Part shown: positions 25,517 to 34,501 of the stretch, one piece after another
Position numbering within the stretch: position 1 is the stretch's first letter
Layout: each line of letters begins with the position of its first letter
NCBI GenBank assembly: GCA_016721465.1
Contig: JADKIA010000009.1
Span: 1-64,000, forward strand
Origin: Ideonella sp.
Lineage (GTDB): Bacteria > Pseudomonadota > Gammaproteobacteria > Burkholderiales > Burkholderiaceae_C
Reading direction: 5' to 3'
DNA length: 64,000 nt
The notes under the pieces: generated by a model
What the model was told of the DNA's origin: nothing
The model's database searches: none
What the model saw: the letters and a program-made list of their open reading frames with translations, nothing else
Translations under genes and position numbers: made by a program

Positions 25517-26937
25517 GCCCCGCCTTGGCGCCGCGCTCCGAGCCATCCGCCATGGCGGGGCCGACCCGGGTCCTGGTCCTGGCCCTGGTCTTGGCCGGCT
25601 GCGGCATCGCGCCCGCCCCGGCACTCCGGCACAGCCCGGGCCGCGACGCCATCCGCGCCGCGTACGTGCTGCACACCGGTGATGCTGGCCTGGTGGCCCG
25701 TGTGGTGACGCGGGCCGCCCGGTGCCCCGAGATCCGACTGGACGGCGCCGCACCGCAACCCATGTCCGAGCGCGCCGGGCCGGCGACCTTGCCGGCGCGC
25801 ATGGGTGGCACCGAGGCCAGCGATCGGCCCGCCGTCTTCCGGTTGCGCAGCTGCGAAACCGTGTTGCCGCCCGACACGCAAACGCTGTCGGTGGATGGCC
25901 TCACGCTGCCGCTGCCCCGGCGCGAGATCCGCCGCGTGGTGATCGTCGGCGACACCGGCTGCCGGCTGAGCCAGCAACTCAACCAGGATTGCAACGACCC
26001 CGCGGCCTGGCCCTTCGCCCGCATCGCCGAGCGGGCCGCGGCGATGAAGCCCGATCTGGTGATCCACCTCGGCGACATGCACTACCGCGAGGGCCCCTGC
26101 CCGGTCACGCGGCCAGGCTGCGCCGGCAGCCCCTGGGGCTATGGTGACGACACCTGGGAGGCCGATCTGTTCCACCCCGCCGCGCCATTGCTGGCCGCCG
26201 CGCCGTGGGTGGTGGTGCGCGGCAACCACGAGAGCTGCGCCCGCGGCGGCCAGGGCTGGTTCCGCTTCATGGACCCGCAGCCCTTGACCGAGCTGCGTTC
26301 GTGCAACGACCCCCGCAACGATGCGCAGGGCGATTTCTCCGAGCCCTTCGCGGTGCCACTGGATGCGCAGACGCAGCTGGTCGTATTCGACTCGTCACTG
26401 GCTGGCCTGAAGCCCTACGGCGCGCAGGACGCCACCGGACAGCGCTATGCGCGCCTGCTCGCGCAAGCCGATGCCCTGGCACAGCGCGCGCCACACAACC
26501 TCTTTCTCAACCACCACCCGCTGCTGGCCTATGCGCCGCGCGATGGCGGCACTGCGGTGTGGCCGGGCAATGCGGGCCTGCAATCGGTGTTCGCGCGGCA
26601 GCATGGCCTGCGCTTGTTTGCGCCGCAGGTGGACATGGCCTGGCACGGCCACGTGCATTTGTTCGAGGCGCTGGAATTCGCCAGCAACCACCCCTTCACG
26701 CTGGTGGTGGGCAACTCGGGCTCGGCCGCTGATGTGCCCCTGCCATCGCCGCTGCCCGCCGCGCCCGTGGTGTGGCCCGGCGCGCAGCTCGCCCGCATCA
26801 CCACGCACGCCGACCACGGCTTCACCACGCTCGACCGCGCAGACGGCGGCTGGGCACTCACCGCCTGGGGCGCGGACGGCCGGCCGCTGGCGCATTGCGA
26901 TCTGCGCGGCGCCACGGGCCGCTGCCGCACGCCCTGA
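25513..26937 (+). CDS. Secreted calcineurin-like metallophosphoesterase, lipoprotein
   Basis: A 474-residue protein from ATG 25513, coupled to the CDF gene; ATG 25552 is an alternative that starts just before the signal. The lipobox VLALVLAGC implies outer-membrane or periplasmic anchoring. Metallophosphoesterase motifs are in order: VVIVGDTGC, LVIHLGDMHYREG, VVRGNHESC, FLNHHPLLA and MAWHGHVHLFE, giving the dinuclear metal ligands D, H, N and H. Four or more cysteines between motifs suit an extracytoplasmic protein. The substrate is unknown; phosphomonoesters or diesters are possible. A nearby phosphate-regulated set starts at 27 kb. Confidence 0.84.
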   Translation: MSPALAPRSEPSAMAGPTRVLVLALVLAGCGIAPAPALRHSPGRDAIRAAYVLHTGDAGLVARVVTRAARCPEIRLDGAAPQPMSERAGPATLPARMGGTEASDRPAVFRLRSCETVLPPDTQTLSVDGLTLPLPRREIRRVVIVGDTGCRLSQQLNQDCNDPAAWPFARIAERAAAMKPDLVIHLGDMHYREGPCPVTRPGCAGSPWGYGDDTWEADLFHPAAPLLAAAPWVVVRGNHESCARGGQGWFRFMDPQPLTELRSCNDPRNDAQGDFSEPFAVPLDAQTQLVVFDSSLAGLKPYGAQDATGQRYARLLAQADALAQRAPHNLFLNHHPLLAYAPRDGGTAVWPGNAGLQSVFARQHGLRLFAPQVDMAWHGHVHLFEALEFASNHPFTLVVGNSGSAADVPLPSPLPAAPVVWPGAQLARITTHADHGFTTLDRADGGWALTAWGADGRPLAHCDLRGATGRCRTP

Positions 26938-27007
26938 GCAGCGGCCATTGGCCGCGATGCCTGGCTTGGTCACCCGCCATTGATTGATATCAAACATCGT
27001 GCCAGTA

Positions 27008-27025
27008 CTGTCATCAGAATGACAC
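27008..27025 (+). promoter_or_regulatory. PHO-box-like site upstream of ppk2
   Basis: CTGTCAT-CAGA-ATGACAC has the 7-4-7 spacing of a PhoB box. It matches the consensus halves CTGTCAT and CTGTCAC at 12 of 14 positions and lies 23 bp before the ppk2 start. It is also an inverted repeat (TGTCAT/ATGACA), so another dimeric regulator is possible. Confidence 0.5.
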
Positions 27026-27047
27026 GTTTACCTTTTAGGCGGTGGCC

Positions 27048-28385
27048 ATGACGCAATCGACCGACCGGACCCAGGCCCACATCACCTCGGCCCAGCGCAG
27101 CGACAGTCGTCGGCCACGCAGCGCGCCGGCCCGGCCAGCGGGCAAGGCCTTCACCAACAAGCCCGTCACCCACGAGCCCGCATCCACCAAGCCTGCGGCC
27201 AAGGCCGCGCGCGCCCGCAAGCTCGGCAAGGCTGCCGACTCCACGCTCGCCAGCCGGGGCGAACCCGCCGCCGTGCGTGTGCTGATGGCGTCGCGACTGG
27301 AGGAATCCATGGCCGCGCTGCGTTACGTGATGACGCACAGCAATGGCGGCGAAGGCCCGCAGCAACTGCGCGACGTGCTGCGCGATGTGGCGCCTGAGGA
27401 CGCACGCGTCTTCCGCCGCGCCCTCAAGGCACTGGCCACCGAGCGCAAGACAACGCGCCGCAACAACCGCATCGACCCGGACTTCGAACTCATCCCCAAC
27501 CGCAAGCCCGGCGCCTACCCCTACCGCCACAGCCTGTCCACGCGCAGCTACGAGGCGCAGAAGTACCAGCTGCAGGTGGAACTGCTGAAGATGGCGCGCT
27601 GGGTGAAGGAGACCGGCCAGCGCATCGTCATCCTGTTCGAGGGCCGCGACGCGGCGGGCAAGGGCGGCACCATCAAGCGCTTGATGGAACACCTGAACCC
27701 GCGCGGCGCACGCGTGGTGGCGCTGGAAAAGCCCAGCGAGGTGGAACGCGGCCAGTGGTACTTCCAGCGCTATGTGCAGCACCTGCCCACGGCCGGCGAG
27801 ATCGTGCTGTTCGACCGCTCCTGGTACAACCGCGCCGGTGTCGAGCGGGTGATGGGTTTTTGCACCAAGCACGAGTACGAGACCTTCATGGTCGACGCGC
27901 CGACCTTTGAGCAGCAATTGGTCAACAGCGGCGTGCGCCTGGTGAAGTTCTGGTTCTCGGTCAGCCGCACCGAGCAGCGCAAGCGCTTCAAACGCCGCGA
28001 GCGCGATCCGCTCAAGCAATGGAAGCTCAGCCCGGTAGACCTCGCATCGATGGACAAGTGGAACGAGTACACCAAGGCCAAGGAGGCCATGTTCGACGTG
28101 ACCGACACCCACTTCGCGCCCTGGGTGGTGATCAGCTCGGATTGCAAGAAGCGCGCTCGGCTGAATGCCATGCGCTACCTGCTCAACTTGCTGCCCTACG
28201 AGTACAAGGACGACAAGAATGTCGGCGCCATCGACCCCCTGCTGGTGGCCCGCGTGAAGGACGCCTACAAACTGCCCGTTGGCGGCGACCCGCTGGTCGG
28301 CGCCGACCCCTTGGCCGCAGGCGCCACCGCCCAGTCCGGCGACAGGATCGCCACGCGGACCGGCGGCACGAAGAAGTCGAGCTGA
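27048..28385 (+). CDS. ppk2: Polyphosphate kinase 2
   Basis: A 445-residue enzyme that moves phosphate between polyphosphate and nucleoside di- or monophosphates. Walker A is FEGRDAAGKGGTIKRLMEHL (near residue 195). The lid and Walker B region is IVLFDRSWYNRAGVERVMGF (near 250). The end of the catalytic core is KARLNAMRYLLNLLPYE, with ISSDCKK before it. The first 110 residues are a Lys/Ala/Arg/Ser-rich extension not needed for catalysis and unusual for the family's normal length of about 300. ATG 27048 has a GGCGG site upstream; GTG 27042 is also in frame. Two SulP transporter genes follow closely, and a PHO-box-like site precedes it. Confidence 0.9.
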   Translation: MTQSTDRTQAHITSAQRSDSRRPRSAPARPAGKAFTNKPVTHEPASTKPAAKAARARKLGKAADSTLASRGEPAAVRVLMASRLEESMAALRYVMTHSNGGEGPQQLRDVLRDVAPEDARVFRRALKALATERKTTRRNNRIDPDFELIPNRKPGAYPYRHSLSTRSYEAQKYQLQVELLKMARWVKETGQRIVILFEGRDAAGKGGTIKRLMEHLNPRGARVVALEKPSEVERGQWYFQRYVQHLPTAGEIVLFDRSWYNRAGVERVMGFCTKHEYETFMVDAPTFEQQLVNSGVRLVKFWFSVSRTEQRKRFKRRERDPLKQWKLSPVDLASMDKWNEYTKAKEAMFDVTDTHFAPWVVISSDCKKRARLNAMRYLLNLLPYEYKDDKNVGAIDPLLVARVKDAYKLPVGGDPLVGADPLAAGATAQSGDRIATRTGGTKKSS

Positions 28386-28401
28386 TCGCCTCGCGCTTGC
28401 A

Positions 28402-30177
28402 GTGACCAATCCGCGTCGGGGGCAAGACCCGCTGAGCGACCCGCCCACCAACGGCCATCGTGCGCCTGCAGTGCGCTGGCTGCCGCTGTTGGGCGTGCTC
28501 CAGAGCTACCGGCCAGAGTGGCTGGGTCGCGACGTCATCGCCGGGCTGTCGGCCTGCGTGGTGATGATCCCGTCGGTCATCGCCTACGCTGAGCTGGTGC
28601 AGCTGCCGCCGGTCACCGGCCTGTACGCGGCGCTGGCCGCCTGCATCGGCTTTGCGCTGTTTGCCAGCTCGCGTCAGGTGATCGCCGGGCCCGATGCGGC
28701 CATCGGCCTGCTGGCCGGATCCGCCATCCTGCCGCTGGCCGGAGGTGACCCGGGGCGCATCGCCGGCCTCGCGGCCGAGCTGGCGCTGCTGTCCGGCGCC
28801 ATGCTGCTGCTGGCCGCGCGGCTGCGCCTGGGCACGATCGCCGATCTGCTGTCGCGACCGGTGCTGGTGGGCTACCTCAATGGCGCCTCGCTGGTATTGA
28901 TGGCCACACAGCTGGGCAAGCTGTTCGGGGTGAAGACCCAGGGCGAGGCCTTCTTCGAGCTGCTGCATTCGGTGTGGAGCCAGTTGCCCCAGGCCCACCC
29001 CGCCACCATGGTGCTGGGCGCCCTGCTGGTGGCGCTGCTGTGGGCCCTGGCGCGATGGTGGCCCAAGCTGCCTGCCGCATTGGTGGTCAGCGCGGTGGCG
29101 GTGGCGCTGGCGGCCGCCTTTGACCTGCGCAGCCTGGGCATCGCCCTGGTGGGCCAGGTGCCCACCGGGCTGCCCAGCCTGGTGGTCCCAATGATTCATT
29201 TGACCGACATCGCGGCAATGGCGCCGGCCGCACTGGCACTGTCGTTCCTGGCGTTCTCGGACGGCATCCTGATCGCGCAGACCTTTGCCGAGAAGCACGG
29301 CGACGAGGTCAACCCCAACCAGGAGCTGGCGGCGCTGGGCTCGGCCAATGTGCTGGCCTCGCTGTGGCAGGGCTTTGCGGTGTCGGCAAGCCAATCGCGC
29401 ACCGCGGTGGCGGACGCAGCGGGTGCGCGCTCGCAGGTGGCGCAGCTGGTGGCCGCGGGCGGGTTGCTGCTGTTCCTGCTGCTGCTCACCGGGCTGATCG
29501 CGCTGCTGCCGCGCGTGGCGCTGGGCGCCATCCTGGTGGTCACCGCGCTGGGCATGCTGGAGATGGCCTCGCTGCGCCAGCTCTACCGCATCGACCGCGT
29601 GGAATTTGGCATCGCCGTGGGCGTCACCGCGGCCATCCTGGTGGCCGGCGTGGTGCCCGGCATCATCCTGGGCATGGGGCTGTCGCTGATTGCGGTGATG
29701 GTGGAGCTGTCGCGCCCACGCGATGCCGTGCTGCGGCGCCTGCCCCAGGACGGCAAATTCCACGATTGCCACGAGACCGATGACGGCGAGACCGTGCCCG
29801 GCCTGCTGGTGTACCGCCCCTATGCGCCGCTGTTCTTCGCCAACGCGCGCCACGTGATGGGCCGCATCGAGGCGTTGGTGGACGAGGCCGGCCCCGGCAC
29901 GCGCTGGCTGGTGATCGATGCCCAGGCCATCACCGACATCGACATCACCGCCGCCGACCGCCTGGCCCAGCTGCAGCGCGAGCTCACCGAGCGCGGCGTG
30001 TCCATGAAGTTCGCCGACTGCCCGCGCCCGGTGCGCGAGCAACTGGCGCGCCTGCAGGCGCTGGGCCTTCTCAGCGCGCAGGACTTCTATGTGTCGGTCG
30101 GCAAGGCAGTGCAGGCCTTTGAGCGGACACCACCCACCCAAGGCGGCGCCTGCGCCGCGCCACCGATACCGCCCTGA
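28402..30177 (+). CDS. SulP-family anion transporter with STAS domain (first of two)
   Basis: A 591-residue inner-membrane transporter starting at GTG 28402, 16 bp after ppk2. The SulP core has DVIAGLSACVVMIPSVIAYA, PPVTGLYAALAACIGFALFA, SSRQVIAGPDAAIGLLAGSA and VSASQSRTAVADAAGARSQV. A C-terminal STAS domain follows: LVYRPYAPLFFANARHVMGR, WLVIDAQAITDIDITAADRL. Family members carry sulfate, bicarbonate, C4-dicarboxylates or chloride. Only context is available here: it is paired with a second SulP gene and ppk2. It shares strong similarity with its neighbour and likely arose by duplication. Confidence 0.87.
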   Translation: MTNPRRGQDPLSDPPTNGHRAPAVRWLPLLGVLQSYRPEWLGRDVIAGLSACVVMIPSVIAYAELVQLPPVTGLYAALAACIGFALFASSRQVIAGPDAAIGLLAGSAILPLAGGDPGRIAGLAAELALLSGAMLLLAARLRLGTIADLLSRPVLVGYLNGASLVLMATQLGKLFGVKTQGEAFFELLHSVWSQLPQAHPATMVLGALLVALLWALARWWPKLPAALVVSAVAVALAAAFDLRSLGIALVGQVPTGLPSLVVPMIHLTDIAAMAPAALALSFLAFSDGILIAQTFAEKHGDEVNPNQELAALGSANVLASLWQGFAVSASQSRTAVADAAGARSQVAQLVAAGGLLLFLLLLTGLIALLPRVALGAILVVTALGMLEMASLRQLYRIDRVEFGIAVGVTAAILVAGVVPGIILGMGLSLIAVMVELSRPRDAVLRRLPQDGKFHDCHETDDGETVPGLLVYRPYAPLFFANARHVMGRIEALVDEAGPGTRWLVIDAQAITDIDITAADRLAQLQRELTERGVSMKFADCPRPVREQLARLQALGLLSAQDFYVSVGKAVQAFERTPPTQGGACAAPPIPP

Positions 30178-30192
30178 CGAAGAGGTACCGCC

Positions 30193-31995
30193 ATGTCCGC
30201 ACCATCACAGCCCTCCCAGGACACCGACCGCGACGCCAGCGGCGGCCTGAGCTCCGGCGCGATGCGGGCGGCGCACCCGCCGGGCGCCCTGCTGCGCTGG
30301 GCCCCTGGCCTGCACACGCTGTTGAACTACCCGCGCGCCTGGCTGCTCAACGACCTGGTGGCCGGCGTGGCACTCACGGCCGTGTTGATCCCGGTGGGCA
30401 TGGGCTATGCCGAAGCCTCGGGCGTGCCGGCGATCCACGGCCTGTACGCCACCATCATCCCCTTGATTGCCTATGCGCTGTTCGGGCCCAGCCGCATCAT
30501 GGTGCTGGGGCCAGACTCCACCCTGTCGGCCGTGATCGCCGCACTGATCCTGCCGCTGGCCGGCGGCAGCGTCGAACGCGCCGTGGCCCTGGCGGGCATG
30601 CTGGCGCTGCTGTCGGGCAGCTGCTCGCTGCTGATCGGCTTTGCGCGGCTGGGCATCGTGGCCGATCTGTTTTCCAAGCCGATACGCATCGGTTTTCTCA
30701 ACGCCATCGCGCTCACGGTGATCGTGGGGCAGCTGCCCAAGGTGCTGGGCTTTTCCACCAAGGCCGACGGCCTGGTGGAGCGCGCCACGCTGCTGGTGCA
30801 GGGCGTGTTGGGCGGCAAGCTCAACCCGGTGGCCCTGACCATCGGGCTGGGCAGCCTGGCCCTGATCCTGCTGGTCAAGCACTACCGGCCGCAGTGGCCT
30901 GGCGTGCTGCTGGCCGTGGTGGGCGCCACGTTGGCCTCTGCCCTCATGGGCCTGAATCAAACGGCAAACCTGAGCGTACTGGGGTCCATGCCGCAGGGCC
31001 TGCCTTCGCTGCAGCTGCCGTGGGTGAGCTGGCACGACATCACCCAACTGCTGCCCGGTGCGGCCATCATCGCCGTGCTGTCATTTGCCGACACCAGCGT
31101 GTTGTCGCGCTCGCTGGCCGCACGCGGCGGCTACCGCGTCAGCCAGGACCAGGAAATGCTGGCCCTGGGCGTCGCCAACATCGCCTCCGGCCTGTTCCAG
31201 GGGTTTTCGCTCAGCAGCAGCGCTTCGCGCACGCCGGTGGCCGAGGCGGCGGGCTCGCGCTCCCAGGTCACCGGCCTGGTGGGCGCGGCGGCGATTTCCC
31301 TGCTGCTGATCCTGGCGCCCAACCTGCTGCGCCACCTGCCCAGCGCGGTGCTGGGCGCGGTGGTGATCGCGGCCTGCCTGTCCTTTGCCGATGTGCCGGG
31401 CATGGCGGAGCTGTACCGGCTGCGGCGCATGGAGTTCGTGCTGTCGCTGATCAGCTTCCTGGGCGTGGCCTTCGTCGGGGTGATCGAGGGCATCGTCATC
31501 ACCATCGTGCTGGCCATGCTGGTGCTGGTGTGGAACGCCTGGCACCCGCACTTCGCCACGCTGGTACGCGTGTCAGGGCAGAAGGGCTACCACGATGCGC
31601 AGCGCCATCCGGAAGGGCGCTCGGTGCCTGGCCTGGTGATCTTCCGCTGGGACGCGCAGCTGTTCTTCGCCAATGCCGAGATATTCCACCAGCAGTTGCT
31701 GCGCGCTGTTGACCGCGCCACACCCCCCGCCCTCTGGGTGGTGGTGGCGGCCGATGCGATCACCGATGTGGACATCACCGCTGCAGACGCGCTGGCCGAA
31801 CTGCACGAGGAGCTCAGCCAACGCGGCGTCGTGCTGCACTTCGCCGGCATGAAGGGCCCGGTGAAGGACCGCTTGACCCACTACGGCCTGAGGGACCGCC
31901 TGGGCGCCGACAACTTCTCGCCCACCGTGGGCCGCGCGGTCAATGTCTACCGCAGCCAGCACGCCGTGGACTGGAAGGACTGGGACGAGCAGTAG
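30193..31995 (+). CDS. SulP-family anion transporter with STAS domain (second of two)
   Basis: A 600-residue protein with ATG 30193 and AGAGGTA upstream, 15 bp after the first SulP gene. The core reads DLVAGVALTAVLIPVGMGYA, SGVPAIHGLYATIIPLIAYA, PSRIMVLGPDSTLSAVIAAL and LSSSASRTPVAEAAGSRSQV. The STAS domain has VIFRWDAQLFFANAEIFHQQ and VVVAADAITDVDITAADALA. It differs enough from the first copy to suggest a separate substrate or regulation. It is the last gene of the ppk2-SulP-SulP set; two 82-bp hairpin-rich units follow its stop. Confidence 0.88.
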   Translation: MSAPSQPSQDTDRDASGGLSSGAMRAAHPPGALLRWAPGLHTLLNYPRAWLLNDLVAGVALTAVLIPVGMGYAEASGVPAIHGLYATIIPLIAYALFGPSRIMVLGPDSTLSAVIAALILPLAGGSVERAVALAGMLALLSGSCSLLIGFARLGIVADLFSKPIRIGFLNAIALTVIVGQLPKVLGFSTKADGLVERATLLVQGVLGGKLNPVALTIGLGSLALILLVKHYRPQWPGVLLAVVGATLASALMGLNQTANLSVLGSMPQGLPSLQLPWVSWHDITQLLPGAAIIAVLSFADTSVLSRSLAARGGYRVSQDQEMLALGVANIASGLFQGFSLSSSASRTPVAEAAGSRSQVTGLVGAAAISLLLILAPNLLRHLPSAVLGAVVIAACLSFADVPGMAELYRLRRMEFVLSLISFLGVAFVGVIEGIVITIVLAMLVLVWNAWHPHFATLVRVSGQKGYHDAQRHPEGRSVPGLVIFRWDAQLFFANAEIFHQQLLRAVDRATPPALWVVVAADAITDVDITAADALAELHEELSQRGVVLHFAGMKGPVKDRLTHYGLRDRLGADNFSPTVGRAVNVYRSQHAVDWKDWDEQ

Positions 31996-32002
31996 CTGGG
32001 TC

Positions 32003-32166
32003 GGCCTCCGCCTTGCAGGCCGCGTGCCACGAGACGCGGCACCCCTTCGGCCGTCCAAGCCCACGCAGGTGGGTTTCGAGCCGCGGCCTCAGCCTTGCAG
32101 GCCGCGTGCCGCGAGACGCGGCACTCCTTCGGCCGTCCAAGCCCACGCAGGTGGGCTTGGAGCCGC
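32003..32166. repeat. Two tandem copies of an 82-bp hairpin-rich unit
   Basis: Units 32003-32084 and 32085-32166 differ at only about five positions. Each holds several short palindromes: GGCCT/AGGCC near the start, GTGCCGCG-AGA-CGCGGCAC, and AAGCCCAC-GCAG-GTGGGCTT. In unit 1 the second and third stems carry mismatches. They fill the gap between the convergent sulP and DUF47 genes and may act as a bidirectional terminator. Confidence 0.8.
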
Positions 32167-32170
32167 GGCC

Positions 32171-32818
32171 TCAGGCGTTCTCGATCAGGATCTCTTCGAT
32201 GGTTTTGGACGCGCGCTTGCAGCCGTCCAGCACCGCTTCCTGGGTGAAGTAGAAACGCCGCATCTTCATGGCGTTCCACGCGGCCGCCTCGTTGCCTTCA
32301 TGCTGGAAGAGCTTGGTCACTGCCTCGCGCATGGCCGCACTGCTTTGGGTTTCCAGCGCGTCGATCTCGCGGCACAGCGACACGATCGACGGCCCGGCAT
32401 TGCGGTCGGACAGGCCGATGACCGCGCGGTTCAGGCGCAGGCAGGCATCCGCCCCCAGCGAGGCCATGGTGCGGGCCTCCGGGGTGGAGCTGGTGATGTT
32501 GTACATGGTGATCGCGTTGGCCACGCTTTGCAGCGTGTCGAGCACCCGGTCCAGATCGAGGATCAGCGTGTGCAACTGGTCGCGGTTGATCGGCGTGGTG
32601 AAGGACTCGTACAGCAGGTGGATGAAATCGGCCTTGATCTGGTCGGCGCTGGTCTCGTCGGTGTTCACCTCTTCGATCAACGCCGTGTGCTGGTCGGGCG
32701 TGTTGCCCAGGCTACCGATCAGGCGCAGCGTGGCATTCGCCCCGGCCACCAGGCGCTCGGTGTGCGAACTGAGCAGGTCGAAGAAGGTGCCGCGTTGCGG
32801 CATCACGTTGTTGAGCAT
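32171..32818 (-). CDS. DUF47 (PhoU-like) protein, downstream copy
   Basis: A 215-residue helical protein of the DUF47/PhoU-related family, starting at ATG 32818 with GGAG nine bases upstream. Motifs: MPQRGTFFDLLSSHTERLVA, EEVNTDETSADQIKADFIHL, TTPINRDQLHTLILDLDRVL, and the C-terminus SKTIEEILIENA. DUF47 proteins are encoded next to Pit phosphate transporters and probably modulate them, as PhoU does for Pst. It is 17 bp downstream of pit. A second, closely similar DUF47 gene lies upstream of pit, so the block is DUF47-pit-DUF47, a duplication. Confidence 0.88.
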   Translation of the reverse strand: MLNNVMPQRGTFFDLLSSHTERLVAGANATLRLIGSLGNTPDQHTALIEEVNTDETSADQIKADFIHLLYESFTTPINRDQLHTLILDLDRVLDTLQSVANAITMYNITSSTPEARTMASLGADACLRLNRAVIGLSDRNAGPSIVSLCREIDALETQSSAAMREAVTKLFQHEGNEAAAWNAMKMRRFYFTQEAVLDGCKRASKTIEEILIENA

Positions 32819-32835
32819 GATGGGTTCTCCGTGCG

Positions 32836-33849
32836 TCAGAGAAAGCTGCGGCCAACGTACCAGAACAGGGCAGCGATCAGCCCCGAAGCGGGTATCGTGA
32901 GCACCCAGGCCACGACCAGGTTGAAGGTCATGGCCCAGCGCACCGCCTTCACGTCCTGCGCCGTTCCCACACCGACGATCGCGCCGGTGATGGTGTGCGT
33001 GGTAGACACCGGGATGCCGCCGAACGTGGCCAGCCCCAGACTGATGGCGCCACCCATGGAGGCGCAAGAACCGCTCACCGAATTGAGCTTGGTGATCTTG
33101 CTGCCCATGGTCTTGACGATGCGCCAGCCACCCAGGTAGGTGCCCCAGGCAATGGCGCCGTAGCAGGCGTACACCACCCACATCGGCAAGGTCTTCACGT
33201 CTGAGGTGGCCGCGCCCGCGGTGATCATCAGCAGCCAGATGATGCCGATGGTCTTTTGCGCATCGTTGCCGCCGTGGCCCAAGCTGTAGGCGCCGGCGGC
33301 CACCAGCTGCCCCACGCGGAACCAGCTGCTGGCCTGGTGCGGTGTCTTGTTCTTGAAGGCCCAGGCCACCCCCACCATCAGCATGCCGCCGATGAAGAAT
33401 CCCACCAGCGGCGAGACGATGATGAAGGCCAGGATCTTGCCGAAGCCGCTCCAGACGATGGGCGAGAAGCCGCCAGCTTTCACCACCGTGGCCCCCACCA
33501 GCCCGCCCACCAGGGCGTGCGACGAGGACGACGGGATGCCGTAGTACCAGGTGATGATGTTCCACGCCAGGGCCCCCATGAGGGCGCCGAAGATCACGTA
33601 GTGATCGACGAATTGCGGGTCCACCGTGCCCTTGCCGATGGTGGCCGCCACCTTGAGCTGGAAGATCCACAGCGCGAGAAAGTTGAAGGCGGCGGCAAAC
33701 AGCACCGCCTGCTTGGGCGTGAGCGCGCCGGTGGCGACGATGGTGGAGATGGAATTCGCGCCGTCGTGGAAGCCGTTCATGAAATCGAACGCCAGTGCGA
33801 CGACAACCAGCAGGGCCAGCGACCAAACGCTGATGGTGAGGTGATCCAT
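32836..33849 (-). CDS. pit: Low-affinity inorganic phosphate transporter, Pit family
   Basis: A 337-residue membrane protein carrying phosphate with protons or as a metal-phosphate complex. The two signature repeats are visible: ALAFDFMNGFHDGANSISTI near the N-terminus, and GHGGNDAQKTIGIIWLLMIT in the second half. Two Ser/Thr loops accompany them: GIPSSSSHALVGGLVGATVV and FGGIPVSTTHTITGAIVGVG. About nine hydrophobic segments are present. The gene lies 13 bp after the first DUF47 gene and 17 bp before the second, so all three form one operon on the minus strand. Confidence 0.92.
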   Translation of the reverse strand: MDHLTISVWSLALLVVVALAFDFMNGFHDGANSISTIVATGALTPKQAVLFAAAFNFLALWIFQLKVAATIGKGTVDPQFVDHYVIFGALMGALAWNIITWYYGIPSSSSHALVGGLVGATVVKAGGFSPIVWSGFGKILAFIIVSPLVGFFIGGMLMVGVAWAFKNKTPHQASSWFRVGQLVAAGAYSLGHGGNDAQKTIGIIWLLMITAGAATSDVKTLPMWVVYACYGAIAWGTYLGGWRIVKTMGSKITKLNSVSGSCASMGGAISLGLATFGGIPVSTTHTITGAIVGVGTAQDVKAVRWAMTFNLVVAWVLTIPASGLIAALFWYVGRSFL

Positions 33850-33862
33850 GCTGCGCCCCGGC

Positions 33863-34501
33863 TCAGGAGTTCTCGATCAAGATTTCTTCGATGGTCTTGG
33901 CCGCGTCTTCGCAGCGGTCGAGCACCTCTTCCTGCAGCGCGTAGAACTCGCGCATCTTCAGCGCCGTCCACAGCGTGCAACTGCCGCCGAACAGGTTGGT
34001 GATGGCCTTGCGCTGCACCCGGTCGGCCTGCGACTCGATGGCGTCGATCTCCTTGCACAGGCCCATGGTCTCTTCCTTGCGCTGCTTGTCGGGCAAGGCA
34101 ATCACCGCGCGATTCAGGCGCATGCAGGCGTCGGCGCCCAGCGAGGCCATCTCGCGCGCCTCGGCCGTCGACTCGGCAATGTTGTACATGCCCACCGCGT
34201 TGGCCACGTCCTGCAGCGCATTGAGCACCTGATCGAGCTCGATGGTGAGCGTGTGGATCTGGTCGCGATTGATTGGCGTGGTGAAGGATCGGTGCAGCAG
34301 TGCGATCAGCTCGGCCTTGATCTTGTCGCCGCTCTGTTCGTTCATGTTCACCTCGGCCACCAGCACCGGGATGTCCTCGGTGCCCTGACCCAGACCATTC
34401 ATCAGCCGCAGGGTGGCGTTGGCACCCGCCACCACCCGTTCACTGTGCGCGGCCATGAGCTCATAGAACTCCTTGCGCTGGGGCATCAGACTGCTGAACA
34501 T
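33863..34501 (-). CDS. DUF47 (PhoU-like) protein, upstream copy
   Basis: A 212-residue protein, first gene of the DUF47-pit-DUF47 operon. It aligns along its whole length with the downstream copy: MPQRKEFYELMAAHSERVVA, AEVNMNEQSGDKIKAELIAL, TTPINRDQIHTLTIELDQVL, ASLGADACMRLNRAVIALPD, and the identical ending KTIEEILIEN. Both copies keep the acidic EVNxxE and DQ/HTL positions, so both are probably functional. It starts 400 bp from the divergent saccharopine-dehydrogenase-like gene, a gap holding a PHO-box-like sequence. Confidence 0.9.
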   Translation of the reverse strand: MFSSLMPQRKEFYELMAAHSERVVAGANATLRLMNGLGQGTEDIPVLVAEVNMNEQSGDKIKAELIALLHRSFTTPINRDQIHTLTIELDQVLNALQDVANAVGMYNIAESTAEAREMASLGADACMRLNRAVIALPDKQRKEETMGLCKEIDAIESQADRVQRKAITNLFGGSCTLWTALKMREFYALQEEVLDRCEDAAKTIEEILIENS

